64,000 nt of DNA, taken from the NCBI GenBank assembly GCA_947450765.1, contig CANFXC010000001.1, positions 124,001-188,000 on the forward strand. Reading direction: 5' to 3'. The notes beneath the pieces were generated by a model that did no database searches, was not told where the DNA came from, and worked only from the letters and a program-made list of their open reading frames with translations. Position numbers and translations under genes: made by a program. Every line of letters begins with the position of its first letter. Within the stretch, counting starts at the first letter, position 1. Origin of the DNA: Comamonadaceae bacterium. Lineage in GTDB: Bacteria > Pseudomonadota > Gammaproteobacteria > Burkholderiales > Burkholderiaceae_C. Of this stretch, positions 9,814-19,444 are shown one piece after another.

Positions 9814-10950
9814 TCAGTTACCTGGAACTTTGCCTTCAACGCCTTTGACGTAAGACTTCAGACCACCCAAGAATTTATCATCGGCAACCACGTCTTTGGC
9901 GATCAAGACCTTACCGGTGTTGTCCATGATCGGGCCTTTCCAGATAGCAAAGCTGCCGTCCTTCAAGCCGGCCTTGACTTCGTCGATACGCTTTTTCGTG
10001 GCGTCAGGCACGTCAGCGGCGATCGACACCATGTCAATCGCACCTTCTTTCACACCCCACCAAGCTTGACCGGTAGACCACTTGCCTTCAAGTGCTTCGC
10101 CCACGGCTTTGACGTAGTAAGGACCCCAGTTGATGATCGCCGAACCGAGGTGGGCCTTGGGGCCGTAGGCGGTCATGTCGGAGTCCCAACCGAAGGCGCG
10201 CTTGCCCATTTTCTCGGCGGTTTGCAACACGGCAGACGAGTCGGTGTTCTGGAACAGCACGTCAGCGCCGCCGTTGATCAACGCGGTGGCGGCTTCGGTT
10301 TCTTTCGGTGGGTTGAACCACTCGTTGACCCAGACGACTTTGGTCTTGACCTTCGGATTGACCGACTGCGCGCCCAGCGTGAAGCTGTTGATGTTGCGCA
10401 CCACCTCAGGAATGGGCACCGAGCCAACCACGCCGAGCGTGCCGGTCTTGCTCATCTTGCCGGCGATCACGCCAGCCAGGTAAGCGCCTTCGTAGGTGCG
10501 GCTGTCGTAGGTGCGCATGTTGTCGGCGGTTTTGTAGCCGGTGGCATGCTCAAACTTGACGTCTTTGAAATCGGCGGCGGCTTTGAGCATCGGCTCCATG
10601 TAGCCAAAGGTCGTGCCGAAAATAAGCTTGTTGCCTTGACCGGCCATGTCGCGCAGGACGCGCTCGGCGTCGGCTGACTCAGGTACTTTTTCGACGAAGC
10701 TGGTGACGACCTTGTCACCATAAGCGGCTTCAACCGCTTTGCGGCCGTTGTCGTGGGCAAAGGTCCAGCCGCCGTCGCCGACCGGGCCGACGTAGGCAAA
10801 CGCGATTTTGAGCGGTTCCGCCTTGGCCGGCGCAGCGACAGGTGCCGGCGCTGGTGGTTCTTCTTTTTTACCGCACCCCACCAGGGCAGCAGCAGCCACT
10901 GCAGAAATTGCAGCGAACTTGAGCAAGGAACGTTTTTGCAAATCAGTCAT
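9814..10950 (-). CDS. BMP family ABC transporter substrate-binding lipoprotein (nucleoside/purine)
   Basis: MTDLQKRSLLKFAAISAVAAAALVGCGKKEE; AFAYVGPVGDGGWTFAHDNGRKAVE, GAYLAGVIAGKMSKTGTLGVVGSVPIPEV. Confidence 0.93.
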   Translation of the reverse strand: MTDLQKRSLLKFAAISAVAAAALVGCGKKEEPPAPAPVAAPAKAEPLKIAFAYVGPVGDGGWTFAHDNGRKAVEAAYGDKVVTSFVEKVPESADAERVLRDMAGQGNKLIFGTTFGYMEPMLKAAADFKDVKFEHATGYKTADNMRTYDSRTYEGAYLAGVIAGKMSKTGTLGVVGSVPIPEVVRNINSFTLGAQSVNPKVKTKVVWVNEWFNPPKETEAATALINGGADVLFQNTDSSAVLQTAEKMGKRAFGWDSDMTAYGPKAHLGSAIINWGPYYVKAVGEALEGKWSTGQAWWGVKEGAIDMVSIAADVPDATKKRIDEVKAGLKDGSFAIWKGPIMDNTGKVLIAKDVVADDKFLGGLKSYVKGVEGKVPGN

Positions 10951-10981
10951 GTCGTCTCCAGTAGCGACGGTTTCGAAAAAT

Positions 10982-10999
10982 GAGCCCTGTGAAGGGCTC
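10982..10999 (-). terminator. stem-loop followed by T run between permease and substrate-binding protein genes
   Basis: Minus strand GAGCCCT-TCAC-AGGGCTC then ATTTTTC. Confidence 0.5.
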
Positions 11000-11022
11000 G
11001 GGAAAAACACAAAGAACCAAGA

Positions 11023-11943
11023 TCAAGACCCGGGATGAAAGGGCTTGCCGATCGACGAAGGCATGTTCAGGCGGATCCATTGCGGGTTGCGTGAGATTAG
11101 CACCAGCACCACGATGGTCGCCAGGTAAGGCAACATCGTCAGAAACTGGCTCGGAATATCAACCCCCAAACTCTGCAAATGAAACTGCAACATGGTCACA
11201 CCACCGAACAGATAAGCACCAAGCAAAACACGTGCCGGACGCCAAGTTGCGAAGGTCGTGAGCGCCAGCGCAATCCAGCCCTTACCGGCGATCATGCCTT
11301 CGACCCACAAGGGCGTGTAAACCACCGACACATAAGCGCCGGCCAAACCGCACAGCGAGCCGCCAACCATCACCGCCGCCAGCCGAATGCGCCGCACTGG
11401 GTAACCCAGCGCATGGGCTGACTCGGGGCTCTCGCCAACCGAACGCAACACCAGTCCGGCGCGGGTGCGGTATAAAAACCAGATCAGGCCCAATGTCAAA
11501 ACGATGGTCAGGTAGACCATCGGGTGCTGGCGGAAAAAAGCCGGACCGACAAACGGTAAGTCTGCCAAAAAGGGAAGCGGGTAGTGACTTTGTTCAGGCA
11601 ATTTTTCTTGCACATAACGCGTGCCAGCAAAGGCTGAAAAACCAGCCCCAAACAAGCTCAGCGCCAAGCCGGTGGCGTATTGGTTGGTGTTGAGCCAGAT
11701 CACCAGCACGCCAAACAGCGCCGCCAATAGCGCGCCCGCCAACATGCCAGCACCAAAGCCCAGCCAGCTGTTGCCGGTGTGCACCACGGTGACAAAACCA
11801 GCCAACGCGGCGCACAGCATCATGCCTTCTGCGCCCAGATTGACGATGCCAGCTTTCTCGTTGATGAGCAGCCCAAGGGCCGCAATCGCCAGCACGGTGC
11901 CGGCGCTCAGGGTGGCTGCGAGCAGCAAGGCCGTTGAGTCCAT
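11023..11943 (-). CDS. ABC transporter permease (BMP/nucleoside type)
   Basis: MDSTALLLAATLSAGTVLAIAALGLLINEKAGIVNLGAEGMMLCAALAGF; start chosen after the 4-nt overlap with the upstream permease. Confidence 0.92.
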   Translation of the reverse strand: MDSTALLLAATLSAGTVLAIAALGLLINEKAGIVNLGAEGMMLCAALAGFVTVVHTGNSWLGFGAGMLAGALLAALFGVLVIWLNTNQYATGLALSLFGAGFSAFAGTRYVQEKLPEQSHYPLPFLADLPFVGPAFFRQHPMVYLTIVLTLGLIWFLYRTRAGLVLRSVGESPESAHALGYPVRRIRLAAVMVGGSLCGLAGAYVSVVYTPLWVEGMIAGKGWIALALTTFATWRPARVLLGAYLFGGVTMLQFHLQSLGVDIPSQFLTMLPYLATIVVLVLISRNPQWIRLNMPSSIGKPFHPGS

Positions 11944-13028
11944 CAGCGAGCCCCCTGCTTGATCTTGATTCGGTAAGCGATCAGTGTGTCGCAGGCCAGC
12001 AGGCTGAACAGCAGCAAGCCCTGGAACACACCGGTGAGTGATTTGGGCAGACCCAGACGCGACTGCGCCAATTCGCCGCCGATGTAAAACATGCTCATGA
12101 GCAGTGCCGAAAAGATGATACCGACAGGATGCAGGCGCCCGACAAAGGCGACGATGATGGCCGCAAAGCCATAGCCCGCCGGCACGTAGGGCGAGAGCTG
12201 ACCAATCGGGCCGGCGACTTCGAGCGCGCCAGCCACACCGGCTGCACCGCCCGACACCAGCAGCGCCACCCACAAAGCTTGGCGTGACGAAAACCCGGCG
12301 TAACGCGCCGCGGCTGGTGCCAGACCGCCCACCTGCTGCGCAAAGCCAGCGTAGGTACGGTACAAATAAAGCCACAACGCCGCGGCACCGGCCAAGGCCA
12401 GCAAGATGCCGATGTTGACCCGCGAGCCCGCCATCAGCCGGGGAATTTGCGTGACCGAATCAAAGGTCTTGGTTTGTGGAAAGTTGTAGCCCGCCGGGTC
12501 TTTCCAGGGCCCGTAAACGAGGTAGCTCAGCACCATGTCGGCCACATACACCAGCATCAAACTGACCAAAATTTCGTTGGCATTGAAGCGGTCGCGTAGC
12601 AGCGCCGTGATGCCAGCCCAGAGCATGCCGCCCAGCGCCCCGGCCAACACAATCGCCGGGATGATCCAGACACCGGTGGACTTGTCGGCCAGCATCGCCA
12701 CGCCACCAGCGGTCACCGCGCCAATGATGAATTGACCTTCGGCGCCAATGTTCCAGACGTTGGAGCGAAAGCACACCGCCAGGCCGAGCGCGATGATCAA
12801 CAGCGGCGTGGCTTTGACCATCAGCTCACCTAACGCATAAGTGCTGCGGATCGGCTCCCAGAAAAAAACCTGCAAACCTTGCAGCGGATTTTTACCCAAC
12901 GCGATGAACAACAACACGCCGATCACCACGGTGATCAGCAACGCCAGCACTGGCGACAAATAACCCCAGGTGCGGGAAGCGTAGGGACGCGCTTCGAGTT
13001 GCAGCCGCAGCTTGAAAAACTCAGCCAT
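11943..13028 (-). CDS. ABC transporter permease (BMP/nucleoside type)
   Basis: MAEFFKLRLQLEARPYASRTWGYLSPVLALL; NVWNIGAEGQFIIGAVTAGG, NANEILVSLMLVYVAD. Confidence 0.92.
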   Translation of the reverse strand: MAEFFKLRLQLEARPYASRTWGYLSPVLALLITVVIGVLLFIALGKNPLQGLQVFFWEPIRSTYALGELMVKATPLLIIALGLAVCFRSNVWNIGAEGQFIIGAVTAGGVAMLADKSTGVWIIPAIVLAGALGGMLWAGITALLRDRFNANEILVSLMLVYVADMVLSYLVYGPWKDPAGYNFPQTKTFDSVTQIPRLMAGSRVNIGILLALAGAAALWLYLYRTYAGFAQQVGGLAPAAARYAGFSSRQALWVALLVSGGAAGVAGALEVAGPIGQLSPYVPAGYGFAAIIVAFVGRLHPVGIIFSALLMSMFYIGGELAQSRLGLPKSLTGVFQGLLLFSLLACDTLIAYRIKIKQGAR

Positions 13029-14577
13029 GGGCTGCTCCTTGCGTGGATGCTTCGTCCTGCGCTTCATCTTTCCAGAGGCCGCTCATCCACAGGCCAACGC
13101 GCTCGACCGTGGCCTCGGCGCGCGGCAGTGACGGCGAGGTTTGCCCCTTGGCCATGACATACAGGCGGTCGCAAATTTCAAACAATTCTTCAAGCTCCTC
13201 ACTCACCACCAAGACCGCACAACCGGCGTCGCGCAGTTTCAAAATCTCACCGCGAATCTGCGCGGCCGCTCCGACGTCAACGCCCCAAGTCGGCTGCGAC
13301 ACGATCAACAATTCAGGGTCCGCTTCGATCTCACGACCAACAATGAACTTTTGCAAATTGCCGCCCGACAAAGACCGCGCTGGCGCATCTGGCCCACCGG
13401 CCTTGACGTTGAAGCGCTGAATGATGCCTTCGGCCTGCGCCTGCAACGTGGCCAGCTGCAGCCAGCCACCACGGCCAACCGCGTCTCGCCGCGTCAGCAA
13501 CAAGTTTTGCGCGAGGCCAAGCGACGGCACCGCACCGCGTCCCAGTCTTTCTTCAGGCACAAAATGCACGCCACGGTCGCGGCGCTGCATCGGGTCAAGT
13601 TTGCCAACCGGCTCGGCCTTGACTTGAATCGCATCAGCCGGTGCGCGCGTGTCCTCACCTGACAGCGCATAGAGCAACTCTTTTTGGCCGTTGCCAGAAA
13701 CCCCGGCAATGCCGACCACCTCACCGGCCCGAACGTCCAAGGTGATGCGGTCTAGGTCAACGCCAAACTGGTCTTCACGGGCGAGGCTCAGCGCACGCAC
13801 CTGCAACACCACGGCACCGGCGTGGACGGCGCGGTGTTCCAGCGCTGGCGGCTCGGCGCCAATCATGAGGCGACTCAATGAAGCGTTGGACTCTTGCTGC
13901 GGGTCGCAAACGCCGGTGACCTTGCCGCCGCGCAGCACCGTGCAGGCGGTGCACAAGGCGCGAATTTCATGCAGCTTGTGGCTGATGTACAAAATGCTGC
14001 ACCCGCGCTCAGCCAGCAGACGCAAAGTGACGAAGAGTTTTTCAACCGCTTGCGGTGTCAGCACCGAGGTCGGCTCGTCCAAGATCAGCAGCTTAGGGTG
14101 CGTCAGCAACGCACGCACGATCTCGACCCGCTGACGCTCACCCACGCTGAGGGTGTGCACAGGCCGCGACGGGTCCAGTTGCAGCCCATATTCTTCAGTG
14201 GTGGCAGCAATCTGCGCCGCCACCTCCGCCAGACTCAATTTTTTATCGAGCCCCAGCCAAACGTTCTCAGCCACGGTCAGCGTTTCAAACAAATTGAAAT
14301 GCTGAAACACCATGCTGATGCCCAACGCCCGCGCTTCTTGCGGGTTGCGAATCGTCACGGCCACGCCGTCGACCATGACGCTGCCGGCATCGGGCTTGAC
14401 CGAGCCGTAAATAATCTTCATCAACGTCGATTTGCCCGCACCGTTTTCGCCCAACACAGCATGGATTTCGCCGGGCTGCACCGTCAGCGACACGTCGCTG
14501 TTGGCCACCACGGCTGGGTAGCTTTTGGTGATGCCGTGAAGCTGTAGTCGTGGGCTGAGCTGTGCGTTTTTATGCAT
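13021..14577 (-). CDS. ABC transporter ATP-binding protein, duplicated ATPase domains
   Basis: GENGAGKSTLMKI, LSVGERQRVEIVRAL, LILDEPTSVLTP, SGGNLQKFIVGREI. Confidence 0.94.
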   Translation of the reverse strand: MHKNAQLSPRLQLHGITKSYPAVVANSDVSLTVQPGEIHAVLGENGAGKSTLMKIIYGSVKPDAGSVMVDGVAVTIRNPQEARALGISMVFQHFNLFETLTVAENVWLGLDKKLSLAEVAAQIAATTEEYGLQLDPSRPVHTLSVGERQRVEIVRALLTHPKLLILDEPTSVLTPQAVEKLFVTLRLLAERGCSILYISHKLHEIRALCTACTVLRGGKVTGVCDPQQESNASLSRLMIGAEPPALEHRAVHAGAVVLQVRALSLAREDQFGVDLDRITLDVRAGEVVGIAGVSGNGQKELLYALSGEDTRAPADAIQVKAEPVGKLDPMQRRDRGVHFVPEERLGRGAVPSLGLAQNLLLTRRDAVGRGGWLQLATLQAQAEGIIQRFNVKAGGPDAPARSLSGGNLQKFIVGREIEADPELLIVSQPTWGVDVGAAAQIRGEILKLRDAGCAVLVVSEELEELFEICDRLYVMAKGQTSPSLPRAEATVERVGLWMSGLWKDEAQDEASTQGAAHG

Positions 14578-14593
14578 TTTTTTCGCGTGCTTG

Positions 14594-15541
14594 TTATGCC
14601 TGTTTGGGCTCTTCTTTTCGGAGCGCCATGGCCACAGACTTCACCCGTTCGCGCAGCCACTTGGCAGAGTTGGAGGCGTGCGAACGTTCGTGCCAAAGCT
14701 GGTAGTACATCATGCGGGGAAATTCAATCGGGCAAGGCAATATTTTCAAGGGCAGCACCTCGCTGTAACGCTCGCAATACTGCCGCCCCGTGGTCAGCAC
14801 GAGCAAGCTTGATGCCACCATCGCCGGGATCAGTCCAAAGTGCGGGCAGCGCGCCATGATGTTGCGCTGCAGACCAAGATGCTCCAGGTGATCGTCGATC
14901 ACACCTTTGGCCCCGAGGTGCGTCGGCGTGGGCGCAATGTGTTCGGCTTCCAGCCAGCTTTTAGCGTCCCAGCCACGCCGCACGGCCGGGTGCTCGCGTG
15001 ACACCAAACAGACCACCTCGTCACCAAACAGCCGCCCCATGTGCAGGTCATCCGGCGGCGAGGCCCAGTTGCCGATAACGATGTCAATGTCGCCTTGAGC
15101 CAGATGGCTTCGATAGTCGGACTCCGGCGACAGCGCCCGCATTTCAATGCGGCAGTGCGGTGCCAGCGACTTGATCTGTGCGACCAGTTGCGGCAAAAAT
15201 AGCGGGTCTAGGTAGTCGCTCGCGGCCAGACTGAACACGGTCTTAGCGGTGGCCGGATCAAAGCCACGGGCATCGCTGAACATCACCTCGGCAGCGCGCA
15301 AAATGCTCGCCGAGGGTTCGATCATGCGCAGGCCAGCGTCGGTCGGCACCATGCCGGCGCCCGAGCGCACCAACAAGGGGTCACCTGCCAAATCACGCAG
15401 GCGCCGCAACGCCGCGCTGACCGCGGGTTGGTACATTCCAAGACGGATGGCTGCGCGCGAGACGCTGCGTTCTGTGAGCACGGTGTTCAAGACCCTGATG
15501 AGATGAAGATCTATCTTGTCAAAAAGTGCCTGATCGTTCAT
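14594..15541 (-). CDS. LysR family transcriptional regulator
   Basis: N-terminal wHTH: DLHLIRVLNTVLTERSVSRAAIRLGMYQPAVSAALRRLRDLAGDPLLVRSG. Confidence 0.92.
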   Translation of the reverse strand: MNDQALFDKIDLHLIRVLNTVLTERSVSRAAIRLGMYQPAVSAALRRLRDLAGDPLLVRSGAGMVPTDAGLRMIEPSASILRAAEVMFSDARGFDPATAKTVFSLAASDYLDPLFLPQLVAQIKSLAPHCRIEMRALSPESDYRSHLAQGDIDIVIGNWASPPDDLHMGRLFGDEVVCLVSREHPAVRRGWDAKSWLEAEHIAPTPTHLGAKGVIDDHLEHLGLQRNIMARCPHFGLIPAMVASSLLVLTTGRQYCERYSEVLPLKILPCPIEFPRMMYYQLWHERSHASNSAKWLRERVKSVAMALRKEEPKQA

Positions 15542-15608
15542 ACCTGTTTAACCATGAGGTTGATATGCCGATCCGTATGCCGACGTTTGCCTGATTGTTT
15601 ACCCTGAC

Positions 15609-17129
15609 ATGTCTATGTCCATTGCTATGCTCACTTCAATGCCTACACCCAACAGTCAAACCATTCAGTTCCTGAGGCGCGGCGAAGTCGTGACGCTGAA
15701 CAATGTACCACCCACCCGCACCCTTTTAGAGGTCTTGCGCGAAGACTTGAGTCTCACCGGCACCAAAGAAGGTTGCGGCGAAGGCGACTGCGGTGCCTGC
15801 ACGGTGGTGCTCGGCGAGGCAAATGGAGATGGTGAAGGCGAGCAACTGACTTTCAAGGCCGTCAACAGCTGCATTCGCATGGCCCATTCGGTTCATGGGC
15901 TGGCGCTGTGGACGGTCGAAGACCTGAGCACTGCGGACGCAGACAGCCAACACCCGGCGCAAGAAGCGATGGCTCAGTGCCATGCCTCGCAATGCGGTTT
16001 TTGCACGCCCGGTTTTGTCATGAGCCTGTTTGCCATGTACCAAAACCACGTGTTGCAGGGCCAGCCGATCACCCGCGAGCTCGCCCAAACAGAGCTCTCT
16101 GGCAACCTGTGCCGCTGCACCGGCTACCGGCCGATTCTGGATGCAGCGCAACAAATGGCCAGCTTGCCGGAGGTACGCCTAGACCAGCCAACCATCACCC
16201 GCCAACTGGCCGGGATTCAGCCGCAAGCACCCAGCGCCAACAACCCTTACCAATTACCCGGCACGCTGGCAGAGTTGCTGGCTGCCCGCGCCGCGCATCC
16301 CAATGCCCAACTGGTGGCCGGCTGCACCGATGTCGGACTCTGGGTGACCAAGCTGCACAAGCAGTTTGATGCTGTGATCGACGTCACTCGCGTGGCCGAA
16401 CTGCGGTGCATTGAACAGCGTGGTGGCGACTGGGTGATTGGTGCTGCCGCCACTTTGCAAGACGCCTTTGCGGCTGTGCTTACAAGTTGGCCGGAGCTCA
16501 CCACGTTTGCCGCGCGCTTTGCGGGTTTGCCGGTGCGCAACTCGGGCACGCTGGGCGGCAACGTCGCCAACGGTTCACCCATCGGCGACTCCATGCCGCT
16601 GTTGATCGCGCTGAAAAGCCGGCTGGTGCTGGCCAGCCTGCGCGGCGAACGCGAGATGCCGTTGGAAGACTTTTACACCGGCTACCGTCAAAACCTGATG
16701 GCGGCTGACGAAGTGGTGGCGTTTATCAAAGTGCCGCTGCCAGCGTCTTCCTCTCAAACTACTTTGCTGCGCGCCTACAAAATCTCCAAGCGCTACGACG
16801 ACGATATATCGGCCGTGTGTCTGGTGCTGAATCTGACGCTGGATGGCGATGTGGTCAGCGACATCTCGATTGGTGCGGGGGGTGTGGCGGCCACGCCGGT
16901 GCGCGCCCGACAAACCGAAGCCGCGCTGCGCGGCCAACCGTGGTCGCAGGCCAGTGTGGAATCGGCCATGCACACCCTGCGCGCCGAGTTCGAGCCGATT
17001 TCGGACATGCGCGCATCGTCCAGCTATCGCCGAGAAGTACTGGGGAATCTGCTGCAACGCTTTTGGCTTGAAAGCCAAGGCGAGCAGCACATCAACCTCG
17101 AAGCGTTCAAGCTGAAGGTGCTGGCATGA
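15609..17129 (+). CDS. xdhA: xanthine dehydrogenase small subunit (2Fe-2S/FAD)
   Basis: GCGEGDCGACTVVLGE, CGFCTPGFVMSLFA, LCRCTGYRPI, FAD domain with RNSGTLGGNVANGSPIGDS. Confidence 0.95.
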   Translation: MSMSIAMLTSMPTPNSQTIQFLRRGEVVTLNNVPPTRTLLEVLREDLSLTGTKEGCGEGDCGACTVVLGEANGDGEGEQLTFKAVNSCIRMAHSVHGLALWTVEDLSTADADSQHPAQEAMAQCHASQCGFCTPGFVMSLFAMYQNHVLQGQPITRELAQTELSGNLCRCTGYRPILDAAQQMASLPEVRLDQPTITRQLAGIQPQAPSANNPYQLPGTLAELLAARAAHPNAQLVAGCTDVGLWVTKLHKQFDAVIDVTRVAELRCIEQRGGDWVIGAAATLQDAFAAVLTSWPELTTFAARFAGLPVRNSGTLGGNVANGSPIGDSMPLLIALKSRLVLASLRGEREMPLEDFYTGYRQNLMAADEVVAFIKVPLPASSSQTTLLRAYKISKRYDDDISAVCLVLNLTLDGDVVSDISIGAGGVAATPVRARQTEAALRGQPWSQASVESAMHTLRAEFEPISDMRASSSYRREVLGNLLQRFWLESQGEQHINLEAFKLKVLA

Positions 17130-19444
17130 GCGCCCCGACATCAGCCGCCGGTCAATCGCATTTTCATGAAAGTGCCAGAGCGCAAGTCGCCGGGGCAGCG
17201 AACTACATCGACGACATTCCTGAAGTCAAAGGCACGCTGTTTGCCGCGCCCATTTTGTCAACCGTGGCGCACGGTAAATTGCTGGGCGTCGATGCTTCCG
17301 CAGCGCTGGCCATGCCCGGCGTGCGCGGCGTGGTGCTGGCAGCCGACGTGCCGGGTGATCCGCTGTTGGCCACTTTTGTGCACGATGAACCGGTCTTTGC
17401 GCTTGATAAAGTCGAGCACGTCGGCCAAGTCATTGGCCTCGTGGTGGCTGACACGGTGATGCAGGCTCGGCATGCGGCCCACAAAGTCGTGCTGAACATC
17501 GAAGTCTTGCCCGCCGTGCTGACGGTTCAAGAAGCACTGGCCGCGAAAAATTTCGTCCTGCCACCCGTGGTGGTTAGGCGCGGTGCGGCTGACGCGGCCT
17601 TGGCGCGCGCGGCGCACACCTTGAGCGGCTCGCTGGAAGTCGGCGGCCAAGAACATTTTTACTTGGAAGGCCAGATCGCCTACGTGCTGCCGCAAGAGCA
17701 AAACCAGTGGCTGGTGTATGCCAGCACGCAGCACCCTGGCGAGGCTCAGCATTGGGTCTCGCACGCGCTCGGCATTGACAACAACGCGGTGCGCGTCGAA
17801 TGCCGGCGCATGGGCGGCGGCTTCGGCGGCAAAGAAACACAGAGCGGCCACATGGCCGTCTGGGCGGCCTTGGCTGCACGCAAATTTGGCAAGCCCGTCA
17901 AGCTGCGCATGGACCGCGACGACGACTTCCTCGTCACCGGTAAAAGACATCCGTTTGCCTACGAGTACACGGCCGGCTTTGACGACAGCGGCAGACTCTG
18001 CGGCTTGAAATTGATGATGGCGGCGAACTGCGGCTTCAGCGCTGATCTGAGCGGACCGGTCGCGGACCGCGCCATTTTTCATGCCGACAACGCCTACTTT
18101 TTGGAAGACGTCGACATCACCTCTTACCGCTGCAAAACGAACACCCAAAGCCACACGGCGTTTCGCGGCTTCGGTGGGCCGCAGGGCATGATCGTCATCG
18201 AAAATATCCTAGGCGACATCGCACGGCACTTGGGCTTAGACCCGCTAGACGTGCGCCTGCGCAACCTGTACAGCGACGAAGCCACCAGCAGCACAGGCCT
18301 GCGCGACACCACGCACTACGGCATGCAGGTCGAAGACAACATCCTCGCGCCGCTGATCAACACGCTGGCAACATCCGCCAACTACCGGCAGCGTCGCAAG
18401 GTCATCGCCGAATGGAACGCCAGCAGCCGCGTCATCAAACGCGGGCTGGCGTTGACGCCCGTGAAGTTCGGTATTTCTTTCACGGCCACGCTGTTCAACC
18501 AAGCTGGCGCACTGGTTCATGTGTACACCGACGGCAGCGTGCAGGCCAACCACGGCGGCACCGAAATGGGCCAGGGCCTCAACACCAAAGTGGGGCAAAT
18601 CGTGGCCGACGAACTCGGTGTGACTTTTGAGAAAGTTCTGGTCACGGCCAGTGACACCAGCAAGATTCCGAACGCCTCGGCCACCGCAGCCTCAGCTGGC
18701 ACAGACCTCAACGCCCGCGCCGCGCAATACGCCGCCCGCAATGTGCGCAACAACTTAGCGCAGTTTGTCGCCGGGCTCGACACCTGCGGCGCAGGCGCTG
18801 TGCGCTTTGTAGCCGGCGAAGTGATCTCTCCAACACAAACGCGGCCCTTCAAAGACGTGGTGCGACTGGCGTACGCCAACCGCATTCAGTTGTGGAGCGA
18901 CGGCTTTTACCGCACGCCCAAAATCCATTACGACAAAACCACCCTGACAGGCCGGCCGTTTTACTACTTCGCCTACGGTGCGGCCTGCACCGAAGTCGCC
19001 ATCGACACGCTGACCGGCGAAAGCCGCGTGCTCAAAGTTGACATCCTGCATGACGTCGGCACCAGCATCAACCCGGCGATTGACATCGGGCAAATTGAAG
19101 GCGGTTTTATTCAAGGCATGGGCTGGCTGACCACCGAGCAGCTGGTCTGGAACGACAAAGGCCAGCTCAGCACACACGCCCCCAGCACCTACAAAATTCC
19201 CGCCACTGGCGATGTACCCGAACACTTCAAGGTCGCGCTGTGGCCTGAGGCCAACCGTGAAGACAACGTCTTTGGCAGCAAGGCCGTGGGCGAGCCGCCC
19301 TTCATGCTGGCGATCAGTGTGTACGAAGCCTTGAAGGACGCAGTGAGCAGCACCACACCGGCCCGCCAAGCAGTGCAATTGCGCGCACCTGCCACGGCTG
19401 AAAATGTGCTGCAAGCGCTAGGTGCGGCTCGAACGCCTGGCTAA
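17126..19444 (+). CDS. xdhB: xanthine dehydrogenase molybdopterin-binding large subunit
   Basis: GQEHFYLEGQIAYVLPQE, RMGGGFGGKETQ, AFRGFGGPQGM, HGGTEMGQGLNTKV, GSKAVGEPPFML; 4-nt overlap with xdhA. Confidence 0.95.
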   Translation: MSAPTSAAGQSHFHESARAQVAGAANYIDDIPEVKGTLFAAPILSTVAHGKLLGVDASAALAMPGVRGVVLAADVPGDPLLATFVHDEPVFALDKVEHVGQVIGLVVADTVMQARHAAHKVVLNIEVLPAVLTVQEALAAKNFVLPPVVVRRGAADAALARAAHTLSGSLEVGGQEHFYLEGQIAYVLPQEQNQWLVYASTQHPGEAQHWVSHALGIDNNAVRVECRRMGGGFGGKETQSGHMAVWAALAARKFGKPVKLRMDRDDDFLVTGKRHPFAYEYTAGFDDSGRLCGLKLMMAANCGFSADLSGPVADRAIFHADNAYFLEDVDITSYRCKTNTQSHTAFRGFGGPQGMIVIENILGDIARHLGLDPLDVRLRNLYSDEATSSTGLRDTTHYGMQVEDNILAPLINTLATSANYRQRRKVIAEWNASSRVIKRGLALTPVKFGISFTATLFNQAGALVHVYTDGSVQANHGGTEMGQGLNTKVGQIVADELGVTFEKVLVTASDTSKIPNASATAASAGTDLNARAAQYAARNVRNNLAQFVAGLDTCGAGAVRFVAGEVISPTQTRPFKDVVRLAYANRIQLWSDGFYRTPKIHYDKTTLTGRPFYYFAYGAACTEVAIDTLTGESRVLKVDILHDVGTSINPAIDIGQIEGGFIQGMGWLTTEQLVWNDKGQLSTHAPSTYKIPATGDVPEHFKVALWPEANREDNVFGSKAVGEPPFMLAISVYEALKDAVSSTTPARQAVQLRAPATAENVLQALGAARTPG

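Noticed and set aside
9805-10677. 290-aa plus-strand ORF
   Set aside because: Antisense to the BMP-family gene.
17258-18154. 298-aa minus-strand ORF
   Set aside because: Antisense to xdhB, which has unambiguous motifs.
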